Of a DNA stretch of 10,946 nucleotides, positions 6,855 to 10,946 are shown piece after piece. The DNA lies in assembly GCA_045120955.1 (NCBI GenBank), contig JBGVFH010000026.1, forward strand, positions 1 through 10,946, read 5' to 3'. Below the pieces are notes generated by a model, which searched no databases, had not been told where the DNA came from, and saw only the letters and a program-made list of their open reading frames with translations. The position numbers were made by a program, and so were the translations under genes. The stretch's first letter is position 1. Every line of letters begins with the position of its first letter. This DNA is from JAZMZS01 sp045120955 (GTDB taxonomy: Bacteria > Bacillota > Clostridia > Oscillospirales > CAG-272).

Positions 6855-6883
6855 TTGACAATCATCTTATATCGGTGTATAAT
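6855..6883 (+). promoter_or_regulatory. Consensus sigma-A promoter of the ArsR-type regulator
   Basis: A perfect TTGACA (6855-6860), 17-nt spacer and TATAAT (6878-6883), with initiation near 6890. It overlaps the longest possible ORF start (6851), which shows that translation begins downstream at 6938. Confidence 0.85.
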
Positions 6884-6937
6884 AAGCTTGATATAATATA
6901 TAACAAAATATGGATATACATATTTTCGGAGGATACA

Positions 6938-8032
6938 ATGATAGTAAAGTTACTTGACGAGCCGAATATCGTCTACGAGGCGGCGATGCTTTTGTATGAT
7001 GAAGCCAACAACATTTCATATAAGGAAAAGAAAGCGGAGTTTGAGCAGTCGTCCTCATCCGAAAACGAGGAGTTGATAGCAGGCTTCGATATCTTCTCAA
7101 AATTTTCTGAGCTTATCCGTGAAAAAAACGACATCGACCCCGATGTGAGCGCACATCTGTTTTCTCACAGAGCTGAGATTGACACCTGCCTTGCCTTTTA
7201 CATACTTCACGATGTTTTTGCCTCTCCTGAGCCTGACTTCATATCCGATCTTGAAAAGATAAAGAACATGAGCAAGGCAACTTTTTTTGCAAATATGTAT
7301 TCTCTGCTGCTCGGTAAATTTCCTGAGCTCGAAACAAAGGCGGCTATATCAAATTACGCCGACTTTATAAATTTTATCGCTGTGCTTCCTGTGTCAGGAG
7401 AGCTGAAATGGGAGCTGACCTCCTTCTACAACAATTTTGATCAGATCAAGGGACTGCTTGCTGTTATGATAGGAAAGGTCGGAAAGCTGTTCTTTGACGG
7501 TTATGAGCTTGTCCGCCACTACACAGATTGGTTTCTTGCCAACTACAAAATGTCAAGCTCGCAAAACCCGGAAAAATATCTGCGCGAAAACTACAAGGTA
7601 CTTGACGGGAAGGAGCCGGACATTCTCTTTGTAGTTCCGTCCGCTGCCGCTGCCGACAGAGTAGAATACAAGATGAGCTTTACAGAGGAGCAGCTTACTG
7701 ATTTTCTCTACATAGGTGTTCTCCACTCCGCCGTATCTGAAGCGAGCAAGTCTCCTTTTGACGATACTAAGCTCTGCCGAACGCTGAAGGTCATGGGAGA
7801 CAAGAGCAAATTCGAGATACTTCGCCTCGTCTCCGAGGAGCCCAAATTCGGTCAGCAGCTTGCCGCCGCTCTTGAAATAAGCACCGCAACAATATCGCAC
7901 CATATGGCACAGCTCGAGGAAATGGAGCTTATCCGAATCGAGCGTGACGCAAACCGTATATACTATTCACTCAACCGTGAGACGGTCGAATACGTAGTGC
8001 AAAATCTTACAAAAATCTTTCTAAAGGACTGA
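6938..8032 (+). CDS. Regulator with C-terminal ArsR-type winged helix and large uncharacterised N-terminal domain
   Basis: A 364-residue protein from ATG 6938, which has GGAGG 5 nt upstream and a consensus promoter before it. Longer starts lie inside that promoter. Residues 279-364 form an ArsR-like winged helix-turn-helix: LCRTLKVMGDKSKFEILRLV, the recognition helix around STATISHHMAQLEEMELI, and the wing RDANRIYYSLN. The first 270-odd residues are mostly helical and acidic, with no membrane segment and no family that I recognise. Classical ArsR repressors are about 100 residues long, so the N-terminal part is probably a ligand or protein sensing module. No CXC-type metal motif is visible in the winged helix, so metal sensing is not supported. 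It lies upstream of perR in the same direction, but perR has its own promoter. Targets are unknown; autoregulation is possible. Confidence 0.8.
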   Translation: MIVKLLDEPNIVYEAAMLLYDEANNISYKEKKAEFEQSSSSENEELIAGFDIFSKFSELIREKNDIDPDVSAHLFSHRAEIDTCLAFYILHDVFASPEPDFISDLEKIKNMSKATFFANMYSLLLGKFPELETKAAISNYADFINFIAVLPVSGELKWELTSFYNNFDQIKGLLAVMIGKVGKLFFDGYELVRHYTDWFLANYKMSSSQNPEKYLRENYKVLDGKEPDILFVVPSAAAADRVEYKMSFTEEQLTDFLYIGVLHSAVSEASKSPFDDTKLCRTLKVMGDKSKFEILRLVSEEPKFGQQLAAALEISTATISHHMAQLEEMELIRIERDANRIYYSLNRETVEYVVQNLTKIFLKD

Positions 8033-8075
8033 GTCTGCAAAAACAGAGAGCTAAAAATACAAAAAAAATTGAAAA

Positions 8076-8100
8076 ACCCTATTGACAAAGTCAGTAGGGT
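8076..8100. promoter_or_regulatory. Imperfect dyad over the -35 box of the perR promoter
   Basis: A 25-bp dyad centred on 8088: ACCCTA-T-TGAC, then AAA, then GTCA-G-TAGGGT. Ten of 12 pairs match, one more is T/G, and the central AAA is unpaired. It includes the whole -35 TTGACA. It may be a binding site for a second regulator; on the minus strand it could also fold as a hairpin followed by T-rich sequence. Confidence 0.45.
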
Positions 8101-8110
8101 CGTGTATAAT
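8082..8110 (+). promoter_or_regulatory. Consensus promoter of the perR-rubrerythrin operon
   Basis: TTGACA (8082-8087), a 17-nt spacer and TATAAT (8105-8110): a perfect consensus match. Initiation near 8117 falls inside the downstream operator, so a bound repressor would block it. Confidence 0.9.
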
Positions 8111-8111
8111 G

Positions 8112-8134
8112 ATAATAGTAATAATTACTATTAT
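8112..8134. promoter_or_regulatory. PerR/Fur-type operator
   Basis: A perfect 11-1-11 inverted repeat: ATAATAGTAAT, a central A at 8123, then ATTACTATTAT. The inner 7-1-7 part (TAGTAAT-A-ATTACTA) resembles the known PerR box TTATAAT-n-ATTATAA. Directly after the -10 box of a PerR-like gene, it is most simply an autoregulatory site. Confidence 0.75.
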
Positions 8135-8158
8135 TAAATAACTAAGAAAGGAGCTGCT

Positions 8159-8530
8159 ATGTCAAAGCAATGCGAGCTTGTTCTATCAATAGTAGAGCAC
8201 TGCGACGGTCACATTTCGGCTGAAGAGGTATTTGACCGTGCAAGGAGCAAAATGCCAAATATATCCTTCGGTACTGTGTACCGAAATCTCGGAAAGCTGT
8301 GCAATGACGGACAGATACGGGAGGTTCCCGTAACCGGAGGAGCAGCCAGATACGAGAGGATGCAAAAGGCACATGGGCACCTCGTCTGCGTCAAATGCTC
8401 AAGGATCGTTGACTTTCCCATCATCGACATGGACGAGCTTGAAAAAAAGCTGAACACACAATTCCTATCTTACAGCTGTTGCATAACACACATATGCAAC
8501 GAATGCAAAAACAAAGACTTGCAGTCTTAA
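8159..8530 (+). CDS. perR: PerR-like peroxide-responsive repressor, Fur family
   Basis: A 123-residue Fur-family protein. A winged helix occupies about residues 1-58 (recognition helix in ISFGTVYRNLGKLCNDG), followed by the metal-binding dimerisation domain. Structural zinc ligands are CVKC (C77, C80) and CNEC (C113, C116). Regulatory metal ligands matching Bacillus PerR H37, H91, H93 and D104 are H18, H72, H74 and D85. The PerR D85 position is Glu66, as in Fur. Family knowledge: an Asp at the D104 position favours peroxide sensing. It is short because it starts at SKQ and lacks the first helix; an in-frame stop at 8135-8137 excludes a longer start. AAAGGAG is 5 nt before the ATG. It forms an operon with rubrerythrin (26-nt gap) and is probably autoregulated. 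An iron-responsive Fur role is possible but less likely. Confidence 0.85.
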   Translation: MSKQCELVLSIVEHCDGHISAEEVFDRARSKMPNISFGTVYRNLGKLCNDGQIREVPVTGGAARYERMQKAHGHLVCVKCSRIVDFPIIDMDELEKKLNTQFLSYSCCITHICNECKNKDLQS

Positions 8531-8556
8531 ATATATTTATTTCGGAGGAAAGTATT

Positions 8557-9096
8557 ATGGATATCAAAGGAACAAAAACAGAAAAAAACCTTATGGAGGC
8601 ATTTGCAGGCGAGAGCCAGGCACGCAACAAGTACACCTATTTTGCTTCAAAGGCAAGAAAAGAGGGCTACATTCAGATAGCTAACATATTTGAAGAAACA
8701 GCCGCAAACGAGAAGGAACACGCAAAAATTTGGTACAAGTACCTTCACGGCGGCGAGGTAGGCACAACTATCGAAAATCTCGAGGATGCTGCAAACGGAG
8801 AGAACTACGAGTGGACGGATATGTACGACCGCATGGCAAAGGAAGCTCGTGAAGAGGGCTTTACAGAGATCGCCGCTCGCTTTGAGATGGTCGGAAAGAT
8901 CGAAAAAGAGCATGAAGAACGCTACAGAAAGCTGCTCAAGAATGTCAAAGAGGGTCTCGTATTCTCAAAGGACGGCGACACGATCTGGCAATGCTCTAAC
9001 TGCGGACACATCGTTGTCGGAAAGAAAGCACCCCAGATGTGCCCTGTATGCTCTCATCCTCAGTCATACTTTGAGGTTCGCAAGGAAAACTATTAA
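8557..9096 (+). CDS. rbr: Rubrerythrin, non-haem diiron peroxidase
   Basis: A 179-residue protein. Residues 1-140 form the ferritin-like four-helix diiron domain, with E19 (AFAGESQARNKY), E52-x2-H55 (ANEKEHAKIW), E96/E99 (AKEAREEGF) and E116-x2-H119 (IEKEHEERY) as likely ligand motifs. Residues 142-179 form a rubredoxin-like Fe(SCys)4 site from CSNC (146/149) and CPVC (162/165). It reduces hydrogen peroxide to water in the cytoplasm of anaerobes, with electrons reaching the diiron centre through the rubredoxin domain. I chose ATG 8557 because GGAGG (8544-8548) is 8 nt upstream; a longer ORF start at 8479 lies inside perR. It is second in the perR operon and would be derepressed by peroxide through PerR. 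A strong terminator follows. Confidence 0.95.
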   Translation: MDIKGTKTEKNLMEAFAGESQARNKYTYFASKARKEGYIQIANIFEETAANEKEHAKIWYKYLHGGEVGTTIENLEDAANGENYEWTDMYDRMAKEAREEGFTEIAARFEMVGKIEKEHEERYRKLLKNVKEGLVFSKDGDTIWQCSNCGHIVVGKKAPQMCPVCSHPQSYFEVRKENY

Positions 9097-9140
9097 TTTT
9101 TCCTTTCATTATAGACACGGCGTAACGGCAATATAAATCG

Positions 9141-9186
9141 GATCCCCTTGAAATGCACGGCATTTCAAGGGGATCTGTTGTTTTTT
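9141..9186 (+). terminator. Terminator of the perR-rubrerythrin operon
   Basis: A perfect 16-bp stem (9141-9156 with 9160-9175) has an ACG loop and is followed by TGTTGTTTTTT. On the minus strand the T-tract is weak (CGATTTATATT), but the stem lies 22 nt after the transporter stop codon and may also act there. Confidence 0.85.
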
Positions 9187-9197
9187 ACGGTATCAGG

Positions 9198-10085
9198 CTA
9201 TCTGTTGACGCCGAACACGCCGACGATGATCAACGCACAGCAAATAAACTGTCCCGCCGACATCGTCTCTCCGAGTATAAACACACCTGCGAGCACAGAC
9301 ACGACCGTGATTAAATTTGAAAACGATGCAGAACGAACGCTGCTTATCACCGTGGTGGAATAGTTGTAGAGCATAAATGCCACGATAGAGGAAACTATTG
9401 CAAGGTAGCACACCGCCGCCCAAAACTGAGGATAGGATGCCGCCAAGACAAGCTCTGTGATATATTGCCCCCGAAGAGTGAACGCCGCAATGGTATTAAA
9501 TCCTACAGCCCCTACCAAAAACATGATATATGTACGTTCAAAGGGAGAAAAACGCTCCGATTCGCTTCTGCTCAGTACGTTGAAGACAGCTGCGCATACA
9601 ACAGCACCCAGAAGCAGCAGGATGCCAACCAAGCGGTTTGCCCCTCCGTCATCTCCGAGCATACTGATAACGGCAATAGCCGCAAGAGACAGTACTGAGA
9701 AAAGAATTTGCGGGAGAGTAGGCTTTTCCTTCAGAAAAAGCGTCGAAAGTATAATAACAGCCACGGGAACCAATGAAATAATAACACCGGAAAGTGCGCT
9801 TGATGTATTCTCTATCCCGTACAGCTCAAAGATGAAGTATAAAAGCGGCTGTGCAAGTGCCATCAAATACAGCTTTTTCTTAGACTTACCCTTAAAATCA
9901 AGCTTGACCGTACCAAAGAGCCACATGAGATTAAGCACGGCAAAAGCCACGGTAAATCTCACCGCCAGGATTACCATCGGATGCGCATAGTCGAGTGCGA
10001 TCTTTGAAAACAGAAAGCTAAAACCGAATATAATATTTGTAAGCAGTGCCGCAATACTGCCCTTTACCGTTTTTTTATCAGTCAT
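9198..10085 (-). CDS. EamA-family (DMT superfamily) membrane transporter
   Basis: A 295-residue integral membrane protein with about ten hydrophobic helices in two EamA repeats (about 8-142 and 153-293). Typical features are the N-terminal SIAALLTNIIFGFSFLFSKI, GVIISLVPVAVIILSTLFLKE closing repeat 1, and FSNLITVVSVLAGVFILGE in repeat 2. Members export or import small metabolites, often amino acids or purines; the substrate cannot be told from sequence. I chose ATG 10085, preceded by AAGGTG. A longer ORF to 10268 runs through a terminator and a tRNA gene, so it is not the real start. The gene is isolated: the tRNA-Ser terminator separates it from upstream transcription, and I saw only weak promoter-like sequence in 10086-10180. 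Confidence 0.9.
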   Translation of the reverse strand: MTDKKTVKGSIAALLTNIIFGFSFLFSKIALDYAHPMVILAVRFTVAFAVLNLMWLFGTVKLDFKGKSKKKLYLMALAQPLLYFIFELYGIENTSSALSGVIISLVPVAVIILSTLFLKEKPTLPQILFSVLSLAAIAVISMLGDDGGANRLVGILLLLGAVVCAAVFNVLSRSESERFSPFERTYIMFLVGAVGFNTIAAFTLRGQYITELVLAASYPQFWAAVCYLAIVSSIVAFMLYNYSTTVISSVRSASFSNLITVVSVLAGVFILGETMSAGQFICCALIIVGVFGVNR

Positions 10086-10182
10086 GTCACACCTTAATAT
10101 AAACAAAGCCGTAGTTTTATAAAAAACATAGCACGCTTTACCCGTTAACAACAAAGTAAAACATAATGAATAGTGAAAAATA

Positions 10183-10224
10183 CAAACAAAAATCCGCATT
10201 CGTAAGAATGCGGATTTTTGTTTG
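10183..10224 (-). terminator. Terminator of tRNA-Ser(UGA)
   Basis: A perfect 19-bp stem (10183-10201 with 10206-10224) has a GTAA loop and A/T-rich outer arms, so it can act on both strands. Its last two pairs overlap the CCA end of the tRNA, which lies directly upstream on the minus strand. Confidence 0.85.
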
Positions 10225-10313
10225 GCGGAGAGAGTGGGATTCGAACCCACGTGGGGCGCGAACCCCAAACGGTTTTCAAGACCGCCTCGTTATGACCGCT
10301 TCGATATCTCTCC
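10223..10313 (-). tRNA. tRNA-Ser, anticodon UGA
   Basis: 91 nt including an encoded CCA. The acceptor is GGAGAGA/TCTCTCC with discriminator G. The anticodon arm is GCGGT-CTTGAAA-ACCGT, with anticodon TGA at 10276-10278. The long class II variable arm (GGGG TTCGC GCCCC type) and T-loop TTCGAAT confirm a serine tRNA. It is read divergently from the next tRNA-Ser. Confidence 0.95.
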
Positions 10314-10352
10314 GTAAATATTAAATTGTACATTTCTTCCGACGACTTGTAT

Positions 10353-10381
10353 ATTCTATCACAAAAAAACTCATATGTCAA
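10353..10381 (-). promoter_or_regulatory. Promoter of tRNA-Ser(UGA)
   Basis: On the minus strand, TTGACA (10376-10381), a 17-nt spacer and TAGAAT (10353-10358). Initiation near 10346 is about 33 nt before the tRNA 5' end. Confidence 0.8.
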
Positions 10382-10421
10382 TAACAAATAATATTTTTCT
10401 TAAAAAATTTCAATCTAACTA

Positions 10422-10450
10422 TTGCAATTTGAAAAAAAATGTGATATTAT
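10422..10450 (+). promoter_or_regulatory. Promoter of tRNA-Ser(GGA)
   Basis: TTGCAA (10422-10427), a 17-nt spacer and TATTAT (10445-10450). Initiation near 10457 is about 12 nt before the tRNA. It lies back to back with the tRNA-Ser(UGA) promoter. Confidence 0.75.
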
Positions 10451-10468
10451 ATCTTTTGTGAGCAGTAC

Positions 10469-10560
10469 GGAGAGATGGCTGAGCTGGTCTAAGGCGCACG
10501 ACTGGAAATCGTGTGAACGCTAATACCGTTCCGAGAGTTCGAATCTCTCTCTCTCCGCCA
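10469..10560 (+). tRNA. tRNA-Ser, anticodon GGA
   Basis: 92 nt including an encoded CCA. The acceptor is GGAGAGA/TCTCTCC with discriminator G, the same as the divergent tRNA-Ser(UGA). The anticodon arm is CACGA-CTGGAAA-TCGTG, with anticodon GGA at 10504-10506. It has a long variable arm and T-loop TTCGAAT. Confidence 0.95.
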
Positions 10561-10565
10561 AGAAA

Positions 10566-10609
10566 CGACATCCTTCTGTGCTTTTACCGAAGGATGTCGA
10601 TTTTAATTT
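10566..10609 (+). terminator. Hairpin after tRNA-Ser(GGA), probable terminator
   Basis: An 11-bp stem (CGACATCCTTC 10566-10576 with GAAGGATGTCG 10589-10599) has a 12-nt loop and is followed by ATTTTAATTT. It lies between two tRNA genes. If fully efficient, tRNA-Gly would need its own promoter, and none is clear in 10600-10625. Confidence 0.65.
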
Positions 10610-10625
10610 CACATATGTTATCATT

Positions 10626-10699
10626 GCAGGGTTAGTACATCGGTAGTATGGACGCTTCCCAAGCCTCAGAGGCGGGTTCGACTCCCGTACCCTGCTCCA
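10626..10699 (+). tRNA. tRNA-Gly, anticodon CCC
   Basis: 74 nt including an encoded CCA. The acceptor is GCAGGGT/ACCCTGC, a perfect 7 bp. The D arm is GTAC-ATCGGTA-GTAT and the T arm is GCGGG-TTCGACT-CCCGT. The anticodon loop TTCCCAA gives CCC at 10658-10660, which reads GGG. Oddly, the anticodon stem GACGC/GCCTC has a central C-C mismatch. All other arms are intact, so it is probably a working tRNA. Confidence 0.85.
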
Positions 10700-10702
10700 A
10701 AA

Positions 10703-10725
10703 AAGCAAGCCTAACGGCTTGCTTT
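10703..10725 (+). terminator. Terminator after tRNA-Gly, T-tract cut by the IS
   Basis: A 9-bp stem, AAGCAAGCC-TAAC-GGCTTGCTT, is preceded by an A-run. The T-tract is reduced to a single extra T before IS sequence begins. It mirrors the arrangement at 222-246. Confidence 0.65.
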
Positions 10726-10736
10726 CAGACTGAAGA

Positions 10737-10768
10737 CAAAGTCACTGAAAAAGTGGCTTTGTTTTTTT
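10737..10768 (+). terminator. IS-borne intrinsic terminator, right copy
   Basis: A 10-bp stem (10737-10746 with 10752-10761), a GAAAA loop and seven T (10762-10768). It is placed to stop transcription arriving from the tRNA side. The end of its T-tract overlaps the transposase -35 box. Confidence 0.75.
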
Positions 10769-10795
10769 GCAAAAAGGAGAAAAGTATGGTATAAT
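10767..10795 (+). promoter_or_regulatory. IS transposase promoter, right copy
   Basis: TTGCAA (10767-10772), a 17-nt spacer and TATAAT (10790-10795) with an extended -10 TG. It is the same as in the left copy. Confidence 0.7.
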
Positions 10796-10820
10796 AGAAG
10801 AAAGAAAGCGAGGGGATAAA

Positions 10821-10946
10821 ATGCTAACAAGTGAAAACAAAAAACGCAATCAAATACAGATGTTCTGTATAGATGATCTTGTACCGCAAGACCATATGCT
10901 GCGAAAGATAGAGAACGCAATAGATTGGAGCTTTATCTATGATCTT
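10821..10946 (+). CDS. IS1182-family transposase, N-terminal fragment (runs off the right edge)
   Basis: ATG 10821 with GAGGGG 5 nt upstream begins 42 codons identical in sequence to the left copy (DDLVPQDHMLRKI, AIDWSFIYDL), the DUF772-like N-terminus of an IS1182-type transposase. The window ends at the same codon as the left copy, so this is truncation by the sequence edge, not gene decay. Confidence 0.85.
   Translation, partial: MLTSENKKRNQIQMFCIDDLVPQDHMLRKIENAIDWSFIYDL

Larger units (their letters stand above)
10724..10946 (+). mobile_element. IS1182-like insertion sequence, right copy (partial, 5' end only)
   Basis: This is the inverted partner of 1-223, with 222 of 223 bases identical. 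It begins at the foot of the tRNA-Gly terminator hairpin and reads rightward out of the window. The order is edge palindrome TTCAG-A-CTGAA, hairpin with T-tract, promoter, then the first 42 transposase codons. The far end is not visible. Confidence 0.85.

Noticed and set aside
6851..6937. Longer N-terminus of the ArsR-type regulator
   Set aside because: It would start translation upstream of and inside a perfect consensus promoter; ATG 6938 has GGAGG.
8479..8556. Longer N-terminus of rubrerythrin inside perR
   Set aside because: It overlaps the end of perR in another frame, whereas ATG 8557 has an ideal GGAGG and starts the usual rubrerythrin N-terminus.
10086..10268. Longer N-terminus of the EamA transporter (start at 10268)
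   Set aside because: That stretch runs through the tRNA-Ser(UGA) gene and its terminator; ATG 10085 has a ribosome binding site and starts a normal EamA protein.
1..10946. Inverted terminal repeats of a linear phage or plasmid, or a circular contig
   Set aside because: The repeats are IS transposase 5' ends that read off both edges, and the ends are inverted, not direct, so the contig cannot be closed by overlap. The content is chromosomal (typA, tRNAs).
1..10946. Composite transposon bounded by two IS copies
   Set aside because: The copies sit at unrelated host terminators and enclose housekeeping genes and tRNAs without cargo typical of a transposon. No outer ends or target duplication are visible.

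Overview
The window looks like a chromosomal piece of an anaerobic, low-to-mid GC Gram-positive bacterium, most likely class Clostridia and plausibly a Ruminococcus/Oscillospirales gut species. This is inferred from strong AGGAGG ribosome binding sites, sigma-A type promoters, an ECF sigma factor paired with a DUF4367-type membrane protein, a PerR-rubrerythrin operon and CCA-encoding tRNA genes. No lineage could be tested by search.

Both ends lie inside copies of the same IS1182-like insertion sequence, in inverted orientation and each reading outward. Positions 1-223 are the reverse complement of 10724-10946 with one mismatch (142/10805). The outermost 141 bases are identical, so both ends were probably set by the assembly graph. 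Each IS copy begins directly at the downstream foot of a different host terminator hairpin and carries its own hairpin with a T-tract before its promoter.

From left to right: (1) 244-2518, minus strand, a three-gene operon of an ECF sigma factor, a membrane DUF4367-like putative anti-sigma factor with a duplicated 30-residue cytoplasmic motif, and a hybrid protein joining sigma region 2 directly to the membrane segment and DUF4367-like domain. Its sigma promoter is at 2621-2650. (2) 2651-3166, an AT-rich gap with a possible frameshifted small gene and the promoter of the next gene. (3) 3167-4576, plus strand, a secreted lipoprotein with RCC1-like repeats, converging on (4) typA/bipA on the minus strand; the two share a perfect 23-bp bidirectional terminator. 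(5) 6938-8032, plus strand, a regulator with a C-terminal ArsR-type winged helix behind a consensus promoter. (6) 8159-9096, plus strand, the perR-rubrerythrin peroxide-defence operon with an 11-1-11 operator just after the -10 box and a second dyad over the -35 box. (7) 9198-10085, minus strand, an EamA-family transporter. (8) 10223-10699, tRNA-Ser(UGA) on the minus strand, diverging from tRNA-Ser(GGA) and tRNA-Gly(CCC) on the plus strand.

The most unusual items are the sigma-region-2/membrane hybrid beside its apparent parents, the doubled motif in the putative anti-sigma factor, and the repeated insertion of the IS at terminators. Most of the rest is ordinary housekeeping and stress-response content.
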